64,000 bases of DNA from Enterovibrio norvegicus FF-33 (GTDB lineage: Bacteria; Pseudomonadota; Gammaproteobacteria; Enterobacterales; Vibrionaceae), in NCBI RefSeq assembly GCF_000286835.2, contig NZ_AJYD02000031.1, positions 47,161 to 111,160 on the forward strand. Direction: 5' to 3'. The notes beneath the pieces are model-generated. The model ran no database searches. It saw only the letters and a program-made list of their open reading frames with translations, and was not told the DNA's origin. Shown here piece after piece: positions 8,418 to 18,197 of the stretch; the stretch's first letter is position 1, and each line of letters starts with the position of its first letter. The translations under genes were made by a program, and so were the position numbers.

Positions 8418-8954
8418 ATGTCAGATTTCAAACGATTACACGTGAAAGCCCTTGTGGAGGCGAATTGGGAGGCCCCAGACTGGCAACCGCTGGAAAAAAC
8501 AAAGGAAGGTGAGTGGCTGCTTGAGCGTCATTCGATGACCGAACGCTTGAAAGCATGTTGCCGTACACTGACCGTCGAGGTGCTCGGCCTACACGACGTG
8601 GAAAAAGGCGTGTTATCGGATTCCGAGCGTGATTTGTTGGGTGATCAGGCGTGCTTGGTACGTGAAGTGGTTCTCTCCGGCGATGATGTGCCTTGGCTTT
8701 GCGCTCGCACACTCGTGCCTATGTCGACACTGACCGAACAAGAGCAAGATATCGCGGAGCTTGGTGCAGTGCCACTTGGGCAGCGTGTCTTTAATCAAGC
8801 CAACGCGCGACGTGATGCGATTGAAGTCGCACACCTCATGTTTGATGGGCAGGTGCTATTGGCGCGACGCTCACGATTGTGGGTGAACGATAAGCCGATG
8901 TTGGTCTCTGAACTGTTTTTACCTCATGCACCCATTTATCAGGAGGAAGGCTAA
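8418..8954 (+). CDS. ubiC: Chorismate pyruvate-lyase UbiC
   Basis: UbiC removes pyruvate from chorismate to give 4-hydroxybenzoate, the first committed step of ubiquinone synthesis. Recognisable blocks are WLLERHSMTERL, REVVLSGDDVPWLCARTLVP and LWVNDKPMLVSELFLP, matching E. coli UbiC. An in-frame ATG also exists at 8364, but ATG 8418 has CAGGATAAG just upstream and gives 178 residues with the same N-terminal spacing as E. coli (165 aa). It is directly followed by ubiA with no gap. Confidence 0.92.
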   Translation: MSDFKRLHVKALVEANWEAPDWQPLEKTKEGEWLLERHSMTERLKACCRTLTVEVLGLHDVEKGVLSDSERDLLGDQACLVREVVLSGDDVPWLCARTLVPMSTLTEQEQDIAELGAVPLGQRVFNQANARRDAIEVAHLMFDGQVLLARRSRLWVNDKPMLVSELFLPHAPIYQEEG

Positions 8955-9815
8955 ATGGATGTGGCCAAAGCGAGAGCCTTTTGGCAATTGACCCGTATGG
9001 ACCGGCCAATCGGCAGTCTTTTGCTGTTGTGGCCAACCCTGTGGGCGCTGTTTCTTGCGGCTGACGGAATGCCAAACATGCACGTACTGGTGGTGTTTGT
9101 GCTGGGCGTCATCATGATGCGCGCTGCTGGGTGTGTGATTAATGATTTTGCTGACCGCAACTTTGACGGACACGTCAAACGCACGCAGCAACGCCCCCTG
9201 CCTTCTGGAAAAATCTCAGCGAAAGAAGCATTGGCTTTGTTTGGTTTGCTGGTACTTGGGGCGTTTATGTTAGTGCTGACGCTTGACCCGCTCACGATCA
9301 AGCTTTCAGTGGTGGCCTTAGCGCTGGCGTTTATCTATCCCTTTATGAAGCGTTTCACGCATATGCCGCAACTGGTGCTGGGAATGGCATTTAGTTGGGC
9401 AATCCCGATGGCGTATGCAGCTCAAGCTGGCGAACTGCCGCCTGTGGCTTGGATGCTGTTCCTTGCCAATGTGGCTTGGACCGTGGCTTATGACACTCTT
9501 TATGCCATGGTTGATCGAGATGACGACGTCAAAATTGGCATTAAGTCTTCTGCGATTTTGTTTGGTAAATACGACAAGGCCGCAGTGGGCGTGCTGCAAT
9601 TGGTGACACTCTTGCTGCTGGTGCTTGTGGGGTATTTGTCTCAATTGGCGGCGGTTTATTATTGGTTCTTATTGGCGGCTTCTGCGTTGTTTGTGTATCA
9701 GCAGTGGCTGGCAAAAAGTCGTGAAAGGGACGCCTGCTTCAAAGCGTTTTTGAATAATAACTATGTCGGCATGCTGGTGTTCATGGGTGTCACCTTGGCT
9801 GTCATGGTCTGGTGA
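8955..9815 (+). CDS. ubiA: 4-hydroxybenzoate octaprenyltransferase UbiA
   Basis: UbiA attaches the polyprenyl tail to 4-hydroxybenzoate in the inner membrane. The 286-residue polytopic protein has both Asp-rich motifs: [15 protein letters not shown] near residues 68-82 and [12 protein letters not shown] near 185-196. The ATG abuts the ubiC stop (TAAATG), with AGGAGG upstream, so ubiC and ubiA are one operon for the first two steps of ubiquinone synthesis. Confidence 0.97.
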   Translation: MDVAKARAFWQLTRMDRPIGSLLLLWPTLWALFLAADGMPNMHVLVVFVLGVIMMRAAGCVINDFADRNFDGHVKRTQQRPLPSGKISAKEALALFGLLVLGAFMLVLTLDPLTIKLSVVALALAFIYPFMKRFTHMPQLVLGMAFSWAIPMAYAAQAGELPPVAWMLFLANVAWTVAYDTLYAMVDRDDDVKIGIKSSAILFGKYDKAAVGVLQLVTLLLLVLVGYLSQLAAVYYWFLLAASALFVYQQWLAKSRERDACFKAFLNNNYVGMLVFMGVTLAVMVW

Positions 9816-9880
9816 TACACAAAGTGAGATGTTTTAGTCGTAAAGACCATGAAACATGAAGATAAAAGAATGAAAAAGAA

Positions 9881-9913
9881 AAGCCCTCGCCGAATGAAGC
9901 GAGGGCTTTTTGT
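9881..9913. terminator. Terminator between ubiA and plsB
   Basis: AAGCCCTCGC and GCGAGGGCTT form a 10-base stem around an 8-base loop, followed by TTTT. It lies between convergent genes and has A-rich sequence on its left, so it may serve both. Confidence 0.9.
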
Positions 9914-9928
9914 TGGTGCTATGTATTT

Positions 9929-12361
9929 CTATCCATCGGTTGGCTGATTCAGGATGGCCTGAATAGTCAGTTGCACTTCCGGTGATATCAAGCCCAACAC
10001 GCACTCTTGCAGCGTTTCAATGTGCTCTGCTTTCGCGTGGCCATCATCATTGAGGTAGCCCTCTTCACGAAGGGATGCTACCAATGTGCTGAACACACCT
10101 TTGTCGAAGAACTCTGGTGCGTTGATACCGTGAAGACGACTCAAGCGCTGTGCCATCATCTGGCTTTGTTGCTCCAGATCTGGCTTTGAAACATTTGGCT
10201 CATGACAGAACAACGTAATGGTGATGGCATAGCGCTGTAAGGTTTCCGCAATGGTGCGACCCAGCAGTTGTAACTGATTCAACTTGCCCGGGTTGCGATG
10301 CAGCATGTCGCCGTCGGTGCTAATCAGCGATTGACGCTCTAGCTCAACAATCACCGCATCCACATAACTTGTCAGCGCTTTTTCATCAAAGCTCATGAAC
10401 AGCTCTGCTTTCAACAGCGGGTACAACTGACGAACCGTATCAATCAAGGTTTCGCGATTAACGCTGGTCTTAAAGACCAGCATCTGAGCAATCAATGATG
10501 GGATCGCAAACAAATGGATAATGTTGTTGCGATAGTAGGTCATGAAAATGGCCTGCTGGCGATCAAGCGAAATTACGTCACCCAGCGAGTCTTTTTCCAC
10601 CACGAACTTGTTCAGCGTTAGCGCATGTTCAACCAGCTCCTGTGCAGAGTCTTCCGGCACTGTACTGGTTGATGAATACGGTACTTGTCGTAGCAACTCA
10701 AGATAGATGTTTAGCTGCTCTTCCAACGCTTCACGGCTCAAGGCGCGTTGGCGTGAAGCCAGCAAAGCCGTAGCACAAAGCGTCAAAGCATTTGCTGCTG
10801 CTGCGTCGTTGATTTGCGTCATCATGCGCTCAGCAAGCTCATTCACCACGGGATTTAGCCATGTTGGACGCTGCGGCTCAATTGGGTCGATATCTTGATG
10901 CCAATTCGGCGCTTTCTCATTGAGGAAGTGATTGACCTGGATCGGCTCACCAAAGTTCACATAGCCCTTTCCGTAGTTGCGTAGCTTGCGCAGAATACCC
11001 AGCACTTGGCCAAAGTTTTCGCTTTCTTTGCGCTTGCCTTGCAACTCCTTGGCGTAGGTGCTGACTTCCATAACATGCTCATAGCCGATGTACACAGGTA
11101 CTAAGGTGACAGGGCGTTTAAGGCCTCGCAGCATGGCTTGAATCGTCATGGCGAGCATGCCGGTTTTGGCTGGAAGCAGACGACCGGTTCGCGAGCGACC
11201 CCCTTCAGAGAAGTACTCCACCGAATAGCCTTTGGCAAAAAGTTCGGCCAGATATTCACGGAAAACCGTGGAATACAGGCGATTACCTTTGAAGGTACGA
11301 CGTAAGAAAAACGCGCCGCCACGACGGAAAATAGGCCCTGCTGGGAAGAAGTTAAGGTTAACGCCCGCTGCAATGTGCGGTGGTACCAAGCCTTCTTTAT
11401 ATAAGGTGTAAGACAGCAGCACATAATCCATGTGCGAGCGATGGCAAGGCACGTAAACAATCTCGTGACCATCTTGTGCCAGTTGGCGAACTCGCTCAGC
11501 ATTATTGATATTAATGCCTTGATACAGCTTATTCCAAAGCCACGTCAGCAGGCGATCCGCGTAACGGATTAGGCTTGGTGAGAAGTCAGCAGCAATTTCT
11601 TCCATCATGTCGATGGCTTCTTTGCGCACTTTCTCGACGGGCACGTCTCGGCTTTCGGCTTCGTCTTGGACGACCTTGTCGATTGCCTTTGAGGCGAGCA
11701 AGCGCTTAAACAACGCTTGGCGGTTCGGCAAGTTTGGCCCTGATGCGGCCATCTTCTGACGAGAGAAGTGGATTTTTGCTACGCGCGCAAGCTTGTTCGC
11801 AATAGTGGTGTCGGTGCCGTGCTTGTCCGCCATAAAGCGTAACGAGACGGGGCTGCTTAACCGCACCATGCTATCTCGACCTAGGGTCAAAATGGTGTAG
11901 AACTTTTGCAGGCTGTTCATCGCTTTTAGCGAAGCGGCCACAGGGCGGGATTCATTGCCCGGATTGCGGTCCCATACGACTGACGCTGGAATGAGTTGAA
12001 TATCGAGCTCAGAATCGCGTTTATGCAGCTCGAGAAGCTCTGTAAACAAGGCGATGGATTCTTCCGGCACTGGATCGCCGTGACTGAACAAACGCTTACC
12101 TTCTGATACGAAGACATAACGTTGCAGACTCTTTCCGCCAAGTTCTAGCGGTTCAAGAGGGTCTGGTAATCCCAGTTGCAGGCAGATACTGCGCAGCGTG
12201 AGCAGATCGGTATGAGATCGAAACGGCAGAACATAAACCATTGGGCGCGTGAGATCGAAGCCCAACTGGTTAATAGGGTCTGACGGAATACTGATCGTTT
12301 TGACCAGTACCGATAAAGGTAAATTCAATAGCTTGTGATAAAACGATTGGCAAGCAGACAT
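9929..12361 (-). CDS. plsB: Glycerol-3-phosphate acyltransferase PlsB
   Basis: PlsB makes 1-acyl-glycerol-3-phosphate at the inner membrane, the first step of phospholipid synthesis. The protein is 810 residues, the normal length. Acyltransferase motif I is HRSHMD at 307-312 (His307, compare His306 in E. coli), followed by GGAFFLRR-type motif II and [13 protein letters not shown] as motif III. It shares substrate with GlpD nearby. In E. coli plsB is followed on the chromosome by dgkA and lexA; here the plsB-lexA interval has no dgkA. The start matches the family N-terminus. Confidence 0.96.
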   Translation of the reverse strand: MSACQSFYHKLLNLPLSVLVKTISIPSDPINQLGFDLTRPMVYVLPFRSHTDLLTLRSICLQLGLPDPLEPLELGGKSLQRYVFVSEGKRLFSHGDPVPEESIALFTELLELHKRDSELDIQLIPASVVWDRNPGNESRPVAASLKAMNSLQKFYTILTLGRDSMVRLSSPVSLRFMADKHGTDTTIANKLARVAKIHFSRQKMAASGPNLPNRQALFKRLLASKAIDKVVQDEAESRDVPVEKVRKEAIDMMEEIAADFSPSLIRYADRLLTWLWNKLYQGININNAERVRQLAQDGHEIVYVPCHRSHMDYVLLSYTLYKEGLVPPHIAAGVNLNFFPAGPIFRRGGAFFLRRTFKGNRLYSTVFREYLAELFAKGYSVEYFSEGGRSRTGRLLPAKTGMLAMTIQAMLRGLKRPVTLVPVYIGYEHVMEVSTYAKELQGKRKESENFGQVLGILRKLRNYGKGYVNFGEPIQVNHFLNEKAPNWHQDIDPIEPQRPTWLNPVVNELAERMMTQINDAAAANALTLCATALLASRQRALSREALEEQLNIYLELLRQVPYSSTSTVPEDSAQELVEHALTLNKFVVEKDSLGDVISLDRQQAIFMTYYRNNIIHLFAIPSLIAQMLVFKTSVNRETLIDTVRQLYPLLKAELFMSFDEKALTSYVDAVIVELERQSLISTDGDMLHRNPGKLNQLQLLGRTIAETLQRYAITITLFCHEPNVSKPDLEQQSQMMAQRLSRLHGINAPEFFDKGVFSTLVASLREEGYLNDDGHAKAEHIETLQECVLGLISPEVQLTIQAILNQPTDG

Positions 12362-12543
12362 CTGATCGCGGCCTCTAGTGTTTTGTGCGTGGCAAGTCTA
12401 GCAGAAAACATCTACGAACTTGCAGCGAAATGACAGTATTACGCGTGCTTATGTCAGCCATGAGTCAATGTGGGGAATTCAAGATTAAACAAGAAAGTGT
12501 GATCTCGAAGGGGTGGGTTGGCTCTGTTGGTGCGAAATGCGCC

Positions 12544-12572
12544 TTTTCAACTGGTTAAACACTGGATATACT
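12544..12572 (+). promoter_or_regulatory. Putative lexA promoter
   Basis: TTTTCA at 12544-12549 and TATACT at 12567-12572 are separated by 17 bases. The -10 element lies inside the first SOS box, which would give direct steric autorepression by LexA. Confidence 0.6.
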
Positions 12573-12577
12573 CACAG
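12562..12577 (+). promoter_or_regulatory. LexA-binding SOS box 1
   Basis: CTGGATATACTCACAG fits CTG-N10-CAG. It overlaps the proposed -10 element of lexA. Confidence 0.82.
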
Positions 12578-12581
12578 TTAA

Positions 12582-12597
12582 CTGTATAAAAAGACAG
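12582..12597 (+). promoter_or_regulatory. LexA-binding SOS box 2
   Basis: CTGTATAAAAAGACAG fits CTGTATAT-type CTG-N10-CAG and lies 20 bases, centre to centre, from box 1. Tandem boxes about two helical turns apart are also found before E. coli lexA. Confidence 0.87.
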
Positions 12598-12605
12598 GTC
12601 TGATT

Positions 12606-13226
12606 ATGAAGCCGTTAACCGCAAGACAGCAGCAAGTCTTTGATCTTATCAGAGCAAAAATCGACGATACGGGCATGCCACCAACCCGTGCCGAGATCGC
12701 GAAGGATTTGGGTTTCCGCTCAGCCAATGCCGCGGAAGAACATTTGAAAGCGCTGGCGCGAAAAGGCGTGCTTGAAATCGTACCTGGCGCGTCGCGTGGC
12801 ATCCGTATTTTGGTTGAAACGGAATCTGCCAATGATGATGGACTACCTTTGATTGGCCGAGTGGCTGCAGGTGAACCTATTCTGGCGCAAGAGCATGTGG
12901 AAATGCATTACAAAGTCGATCCTGGCCTATTTAAACCAAGCGCAGATTTCCTGCTTCGGGTTAATGGCATGAGCATGAAAGACATCGGTATTATGGATGG
13001 TGACTTATTGGCCGTTCATAAAACTCAGGATGTTCGCAATGGTCAAGTTGTGGTGGCTCGCGTTGAAGACGATGTCACGGTCAAGCGTCTTGAGCGCAAA
13101 GGCACACAAGTTTGGCTTCATGCTGAAAACGAAGAGTTTTCGCCAATCGTGGTGGATTTAACACAGCAGAACTTAACCATCGAAGGCATTGCCGTTGGTG
13201 TGATCCGCAATAGCGACTGGATGTAA
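12606..13226 (+). CDS. lexA: SOS response repressor LexA
   Basis: LexA represses the SOS regulon and self-cleaves when stimulated by RecA filaments. The 206 residues contain an N-terminal winged helix ([15 protein letters not shown]), the cleavage site Ala88-Gly89 in RVAAGEP, the nucleophile Ser123 in NGMSMKDIG and the general base Lys160 in VTVKRL; all are shifted by +4 relative to E. coli. Two SOS boxes precede it, showing autoregulation. In E. coli lexA is cotranscribed with dinF; here a strong terminator follows and dinF lies almost 9 kb away. Confidence 0.97.
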   Translation: MKPLTARQQQVFDLIRAKIDDTGMPPTRAEIAKDLGFRSANAAEEHLKALARKGVLEIVPGASRGIRILVETESANDDGLPLIGRVAAGEPILAQEHVEMHYKVDPGLFKPSADFLLRVNGMSMKDIGIMDGDLLAVHKTQDVRNGQVVVARVEDDVTVKRLERKGTQVWLHAENEEFSPIVVDLTQQNLTIEGIAVGVIRNSDWM

Positions 13227-13658
13227 TTTCCCGCGAAACATGCAGATAAATGATAAAAATAGGCAGTTAGAGACGAAAGTGCTCTAACTGCCTTTCTTTT
13301 TGTTTTTTTGCGTGCCACAAGCCGATGAAACAAGCCCTCATCAACCTATCTAATTCAGAATACGGTCACTGTATTGCTCTTTGTGTTCACCGATAAAGCC
13401 CTTACTAAATAAGGGATTCCTTACCCTCTATTCCACCTCTCTCTCAGATAATAAGCACACAAAGATTACCGATGAAACACGTGTCTTTATCTCGTAATTT
13501 CGTGGCTGGCATCAAGTTTCAGCGCATAAAACTGCACTTTTTTTGTCCTTTTCTTATTCATTGCCTAGGTTTAATTGTAAATAAAGTGTTAATCGATGTT
13601 TCTATTTGCTGCGCTCATTGACTCACTGTAATGCGTAGTGATTTCTAGGAGGGATCCG
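13227..13658. other. Intergenic region lexA-coxB (432 bases)
   Basis: After the lexA terminator, about 340 bases contain no convincing open frame. A perfect 6-base inverted repeat CCCTTA-CTAAA-TAAGGG occurs around 13395-13415. The promoter of the cytochrome oxidase operon must lie here; TTGCCT at 13561-13566 is a possible -35 element, but no well-spaced -10 was found. The last bases hold the strong ribosome site TAGGAGGG of coxB. Confidence 0.55.
13261..13301 (+). terminator. Terminator of lexA
   Basis: AGGCAGTTAGAG and CTCTAACTGCCT form a perfect 12-base stem around a 9-base loop, followed by a T-rich tract. It makes lexA monocistronic. Confidence 0.92.
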
Positions 13659-14807
13659 GTGACGACTCGCCAATTTCTATCCACGCTCGCGCTTTTCCCG
13701 TCATTTGCTGCCTTGGCATCAGATGAATCGTCCTCGTTTAACCTGACTAAAGGGGTAACGAATATTAGTGGGCAGGTCTATGACTTGCACATGACGATTC
13801 TCTATATCTGTGTCGCCATTGGCGTTGTGGTGTTCGGTGCCATGTTTTGGTCTATCGTGCACCATCGCAAATCGAAAGGCGCCGTGCCGGCAAATTTCCA
13901 TGAGAGCACCAAGGTTGAAATTCTATGGACCTTAGTGCCTTTTCTTATCTTGATTGGCATGGCGGTTCCTGCCACGCGAGTGCTACTGGCAATGGAAGAT
14001 CCGTCTGATTCAGACATCACCATTCAGGTCACAGGCTCGCAGTGGAAATGGCACTATCGCTATTTCGATCATGACGTGTCGTTCTTTTCTCTTCTTGCTT
14101 CATCACCTGCGCAAATTAATGGTGAGCTGGCGAAGCGAGAGAATTACCTGCTGGAAGTTGATCGCCCCTTGGTGGTACCTATCGGCAAGAAAGTACGTTT
14201 TCTTATCACCTCTGAAGATGTTATCCACTCTTGGTGGGTGCCGGCTTTTGCGGTGAAGAAAGACGCCAACCCCGGCTTTATCAACGAAGCTTGGACTAAA
14301 ATTGATAAGCCTGGCATTTATCGTGGCCAATGTGCCGAGTTGTGTGGCAAGGACCATGGCTTTATGCCCATCGTGGTCATTGCGAAGCCCGTCGACGAAT
14401 TCAACGTTTGGGTTCAGGAAACCGCTGCTGCACAAGCGAAGGTTCGCGAGGAAGAACAAAAACTGTTGTCGATGAACATGGACATGGAAGAACTAATGAC
14501 GGTCGGCGAGGATATATACAACTCTCGCTGCGCGGCTTGTCACATGGCCAATGGCCTTGGTATTCCTGGTGTGTTCCCTGCATTGGCACAGTCTGAGGTT
14601 GCCACCAAGTCGGAAAGGCTTGTTGATCACTTGAATGTTGTTATCCACGGTAAGTCGGGGACAGCAATGCAAGCATTTGGCGCGCAATTGGGGTTGAAAG
14701 AATTGGCTGCGGTGATTACCTACGAGCGAAATGCATGGGGTAATGACACGGGGGATGCGATTCAAGCCTCCCAGATTAATGCAGTGCTTAACGGCGATGA
14801 TCTTTAA
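13659..14807 (+). CDS. coxB: Cytochrome c oxidase subunit II with fused cytochrome c domain
   Basis: Subunit II accepts electrons from cytochrome c through CuA and passes them to subunit I. The 382 residues show a signal peptide (1-20), two membrane helices (about 46-66 and 88-110), and a cupredoxin domain with CuA ligands His190, Cys225, Cys229, His233 and Met236. A C-terminal class I cytochrome c follows, with CAACH at 291-295 and a likely Met337 ligand. GTG 13659 is chosen over GTG 13638 because TAGGAGGG precedes it at ideal distance. The fused heme domain marks a caa3-type enzyme. Confidence 0.95.
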   Translation: MTTRQFLSTLALFPSFAALASDESSSFNLTKGVTNISGQVYDLHMTILYICVAIGVVVFGAMFWSIVHHRKSKGAVPANFHESTKVEILWTLVPFLILIGMAVPATRVLLAMEDPSDSDITIQVTGSQWKWHYRYFDHDVSFFSLLASSPAQINGELAKRENYLLEVDRPLVVPIGKKVRFLITSEDVIHSWWVPAFAVKKDANPGFINEAWTKIDKPGIYRGQCAELCGKDHGFMPIVVIAKPVDEFNVWVQETAAAQAKVREEEQKLLSMNMDMEELMTVGEDIYNSRCAACHMANGLGIPGVFPALAQSEVATKSERLVDHLNVVIHGKSGTAMQAFGAQLGLKELAAVITYERNAWGNDTGDAIQASQINAVLNGDDL

Positions 14808-14819
14808 GGAGAAACGGTA

Positions 14820-16409
14820 ATGACGGATATGACGCCCGATCACGTCGGTCATGACGACGACCATGATCATAAACCTCGCGGGATGATGCGTTGGTTGCTG
14901 ACGACCAATCACAAAGATATCGGCTCAATGTATCTGATATTCAGCTTTACCATGTTCTTGCTGGGCGGTGCGATGGCGTTGGTGATCCGAGCTGAGCTAT
15001 TCCAGCCTGGATTGCAGTTGGTAGAGCCGAACTTTTTTAACCAGATGACCACAATGCATGGTTTGATCATGGTGTTTGGCGCTGTCATGCCAGCCTTCAC
15101 AGGGCTTGCTAACTGGATGGTACCACTGATGATTGGCGCGCCAGATATGGCGTTACCGCGCATGAATAACTGGAGTTTCTGGATCCTGCCTTTTGCGTTT
15201 CTGATGCTGATCATGTCTTTGTTCATGGAAGGTGGCGGCCCTAACTTTGGTTGGACCTTCTACGCACCACTTTCTACCACTTACGCGCCTGACAGTACGG
15301 CACTGTTCGTGTTTGCCATTCACATCATGGGTATCAGCTCCATCATGGGGGCGATTAACGTTATCGTTACCATTATGAACCTGCGTGCGCCGGGCATGAC
15401 ATACATGAAAATGCCCTTGTTCGTTTGGACGTGGTTCATTACTGCGTTCTTGTTGATTGCCGTCATGCCCGTGTTGGCGGGGGCGGTCACCATGGTGCTC
15501 ACTGACAAATACTTTGCAACGTCCTTCTTTGATGCTGCCGGTGGCGGTGATCCTGTGATGTTCCAGCATATTTTCTGGTTCTTCGGTCACCCAGAGGTAT
15601 ACATCATGATTTTGCCGAGCTTCGGTATTATTTCGGCCATTGTCCCTGCATTTTCTCGCAAGAAGCTCTTTGGTTATGCCTCGATGGTGTACGCCACCGC
15701 TTCGATTGCGGGTCTCAGCTTTGTTGTATGGGCGCACCACATGTTTACCACGGGTATGCCGGTGTTTGCGGAGCTGTTCTTCATGTACTGCACCATGCTG
15801 ATCTCGGTGCCGACTGGGGTGAAAGTCTTTAACTGGGTTGCCACCATGTGGCGAGGCTCGTTGACCTTTGAAACGCCGATGCTGTTTGCGCTCGCCTTTA
15901 TTGTGCTGTTTACGATTGGTGGCTTCTCCGGATTGATGCTGGCGATTACGCCTGCGGACTTCCAATACCACGATACCTACTTTGTGGTGGCGCACTTCCA
16001 TTATGTACTGGTGACAGGGGCCATCTTCTCCATCATGGCGGCAGCGTATTACTGGCTGCCAAAATGGACGGGGCACATGTACAACAACACACTGGCGTCT
16101 TGGCATTTCTGGTGCTCGCTGATTTCAGTCAACATTCTGTTCTTCCCAATGCACTTCTTGGGCCTTGCGGGTATGCCACGTCGTATTCCTGATTACGCGC
16201 TGCAGTTTGCTGATATCAATGCGATTGTGAGTGTGGGTGCGTTCTTATTTGGTTTCTCTCAGCTGATTTTCTTGGTGTTGGTCGTGAAATGTATTCGTGG
16301 CGGCGAGCCTGCGCCAGCGAAACCTTGGGAAGGTGCGGAAGGGCTAGAGTGGGAAATTCCATCTCCAGCGCCTTATCACACCTTCACCACGCCACCGAAA
16401 ATTGATTAA
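14820..16409 (+). CDS. coxA: Cytochrome c oxidase subunit I
   Basis: This is the catalytic subunit, carrying heme a, heme a3 and CuB, which reduces oxygen and pumps protons. The 529-residue protein has about twelve membrane helices and an N-terminal His/Asp-rich tail. Family signatures are visible: TTNHKDIGSMYL, the WFFGHPEVYIMILP block (CuB His and cross-linked Tyr), the HH pair in WAHHMFTTG and the H-x-H pair in VVAHFHYVLVTG. GGAGAAACGGTA supplies the ribosome site. It lies 12 bases after coxB and 11 before ctaG. Confidence 0.97.
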   Translation: MTDMTPDHVGHDDDHDHKPRGMMRWLLTTNHKDIGSMYLIFSFTMFLLGGAMALVIRAELFQPGLQLVEPNFFNQMTTMHGLIMVFGAVMPAFTGLANWMVPLMIGAPDMALPRMNNWSFWILPFAFLMLIMSLFMEGGGPNFGWTFYAPLSTTYAPDSTALFVFAIHIMGISSIMGAINVIVTIMNLRAPGMTYMKMPLFVWTWFITAFLLIAVMPVLAGAVTMVLTDKYFATSFFDAAGGGDPVMFQHIFWFFGHPEVYIMILPSFGIISAIVPAFSRKKLFGYASMVYATASIAGLSFVVWAHHMFTTGMPVFAELFFMYCTMLISVPTGVKVFNWVATMWRGSLTFETPMLFALAFIVLFTIGGFSGLMLAITPADFQYHDTYFVVAHFHYVLVTGAIFSIMAAAYYWLPKWTGHMYNNTLASWHFWCSLISVNILFFPMHFLGLAGMPRRIPDYALQFADINAIVSVGAFLFGFSQLIFLVLVVKCIRGGEPAPAKPWEGAEGLEWEIPSPAPYHTFTTPPKID

Positions 16410-16420
16410 AGGATCGAGTC

Positions 16421-16975
16421 ATGGGTGAACATGAACACGACGGTGCACAACGTAAGTCAGATCGCTCAGCGTTAAAGCTGGCGGGTATGGCTGTGCTCAT
16501 GTTCGGGTTTGCGTTTGCCCTTGTTCCTTTGTACGACGTGTTTTGTGACATCACGGGCATCAATGGCAAAACTTCTGATGTGGCGGCGCAAGAAAGCCAA
16601 GAGGTGGACTTGTCTCGTACCGTGACCGTCGAGTTTGTTGCTTACATTAATCCCGGTCTTGGCTGGGATTTTACGCCTGAGATGAAAGAGATAACAGTTC
16701 ACCCGGGTGAGACACACACGATCGCTTATCGTGCAACAAACAACACGACAATGGATTCGGTTGGGCAAGCTGTTCCGTCGGTATCGCCGGGGTTAGCTGC
16801 TCAGTATTTGAATAAAATTGAATGTTTTTGCTTTAACCGTCAGCCATTGGAAGCGGGGAAAGATGCAGAGTTGCCATTGGTTTTCTACGTAGACCCAGCA
16901 ATTCCGGACGACATCAACACCCTGACGTTGGCTTACACCTTGTTTAGCGCAAAAACTGAGCCTGTGACTCAATAA
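16421..16975 (+). CDS. ctaG: Cytochrome c oxidase assembly protein CtaG (Cox11, CuB insertion)
   Basis: CtaG/Cox11 delivers copper to the CuB site of subunit I on the periplasmic side. The 184 residues have one N-terminal membrane helix (about 20-42) and a beta-rich periplasmic domain with the copper-binding motif ECFCFNRQPL. The length and position between coxA and coxC are typical. GGATCGAGTC precedes the ATG. Confidence 0.95.
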   Translation: MGEHEHDGAQRKSDRSALKLAGMAVLMFGFAFALVPLYDVFCDITGINGKTSDVAAQESQEVDLSRTVTVEFVAYINPGLGWDFTPEMKEITVHPGETHTIAYRATNNTTMDSVGQAVPSVSPGLAAQYLNKIECFCFNRQPLEAGKDAELPLVFYVDPAIPDDINTLTLAYTLFSAKTEPVTQ

Positions 16976-16991
16976 CCTCAGTGAGGTCATC

Positions 16992-17888
16992 ATGACAACA
17001 ACGCACACAAAGTCCGACGCACAGCAGGACTACCAAAATTACTACGTACCTGCACAGAGCAAATGGCCAATTATTGGTGCTGTTGCGTTGTTTCTGATCG
17101 CGACAGGTTCGGGGTCAATGGTCGCAGGATTGTTTGGCGGCAATGGCCCTTGGATGCTGCTTGCGGGCGTCGGTGTGCTGTTTTTTATGCTGACAGGCTG
17201 GTTTCGTGACGTGATCCATGAATCGATGGGGGGATTGTATTCCCCTCAGATGGATCGGTCGTTTCGTCAGGGCATGAGCTGGTTTATTTTCTCAGAAGTC
17301 ATGTTTTTCGCCGCCTTCTTTGGTGCGCTATTTTACGTTCGCTTTATTGCTGTGCCTTGGCTTGGTGGCGCAAGTAACAACGCAATGACCGCCGAAGTGC
17401 TTTGGCCGGATTTCATTCCTGGCTGGCCGCTCGAAAAAACACCGGGTGGTACAGAAACCACCGCCATGGGCGCGTGGGGTTTGCCGCTGATCAACACGGT
17501 TATCCTGTTGACGTCTTCAGTGACGCTTCATCTCGCCCATGTGGCGATGGAAGAAGGTAATCGCAAGCGCATCATACAAATGTTGGGCGTGACCGTATTG
17601 CTCGGTTGGATCTTCTTGTTCTTTCAGGGCGAAGAATATATTCACGCGTATGAGGAATTGAATCTGCGTCTGGAATCGGGGGTATACGGGAATACCTTCT
17701 TCTTGTTGACCGGTTTTCATGGCATGCACGTGTTTTTGGGTTCAGTCATCCTGTTTATTGTCTGGCTGCGTGTATTGAAAGGACATATGTCGCCTGACCA
17801 TCATTTCGCGTTTCAAGCGGGGGCTTGGTACTGGCACTTTGTTGATGTGGTTTGGCTGTGTCTGTTTGTGTTTGTTTATATCTTATAG
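16992..17888 (+). CDS. coxC: Cytochrome c oxidase subunit III
   Basis: Subunit III stabilises the oxidase core and maintains proton uptake. The 298-residue protein has seven hydrophobic segments, with family motifs FRQGMSWFIFSEVMFF, HLAHVAMEEGN, GFHGMHVFLG and WYWHFVDVVWLCLF. GTGAGGTC lies before the ATG. It ends the coxB-coxA-ctaG-coxC operon and is followed by a terminator. Confidence 0.96.
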   Translation: MTTTHTKSDAQQDYQNYYVPAQSKWPIIGAVALFLIATGSGSMVAGLFGGNGPWMLLAGVGVLFFMLTGWFRDVIHESMGGLYSPQMDRSFRQGMSWFIFSEVMFFAAFFGALFYVRFIAVPWLGGASNNAMTAEVLWPDFIPGWPLEKTPGGTETTAMGAWGLPLINTVILLTSSVTLHLAHVAMEEGNRKRIIQMLGVTVLLGWIFLFFQGEEYIHAYEELNLRLESGVYGNTFFLLTGFHGMHVFLGSVILFIVWLRVLKGHMSPDHHFAFQAGAWYWHFVDVVWLCLFVFVYIL

Positions 17889-17894
17889 GTATCT

Positions 17895-17922
17895 AAGGGG
17901 TTGGCGTGCCAACCCCTTTTTC
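17895..17922. terminator. Terminator between coxC and the DUF2909-like gene
   Basis: AAGGGGTTGG and CCAACCCCTT form a perfect 10-base stem with loop CGTG, followed by TTT. It separates convergent genes. Confidence 0.9.
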
Positions 17923-17947
17923 GTCATTACCAATCCAAGCAGGACCT

Positions 17948-18154
17948 TTAGTACGGGCGGGGATTGGGTTCAATCAGCCCAGTTGCAAGTGCAATCAGTA
18001 AAATGACAAACACAATCACAGAGAACAACACACGCCTACCGAGATAGCGTGACATACGGACATCAGTACGGCCCTTAATCATGATGGGGAGTGCTCGGAA
18101 CAGGTTGAATATAATAAAGATTAACAGGCAGACGAGGATCGCTTTGAGCAACAT
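17948..18154 (-). CDS. Small twin-transmembrane protein (DUF2909-like)
   Basis: The 68-residue protein has two hydrophobic helices (about 2-20 and 41-60) joined by a basic loop (IKGRTDVRMSRYLGRR) and a short Pro-rich tail, the pattern of DUF2909 proteins found in cytochrome oxidase loci of proteobacteria. ATG 18154 is preferred over a longer frame starting at 18277 because GGAGGC precedes it and it removes overlap with the SURF1 gene. It runs opposite to its cox neighbours. A role in oxidase assembly is inferred from position only. Confidence 0.75.
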   Translation of the reverse strand: MLLKAILVCLLIFIIFNLFRALPIMIKGRTDVRMSRYLGRRVLFSVIVFVILLIALATGLIEPNPRPY

Positions 18155-18197
18155 ATTGCCTCCATCTGGCCAAAAAGGTGACCAACAAGGTGAGTGG

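Noticed and set aside
15153-16106. Long minus-strand open frame (317 codons) across coxA
   Set aside because: It is fully antisense to a certain gene, His/Arg-rich in a way typical of a reverse-frame reading, and has no recognisable domain.
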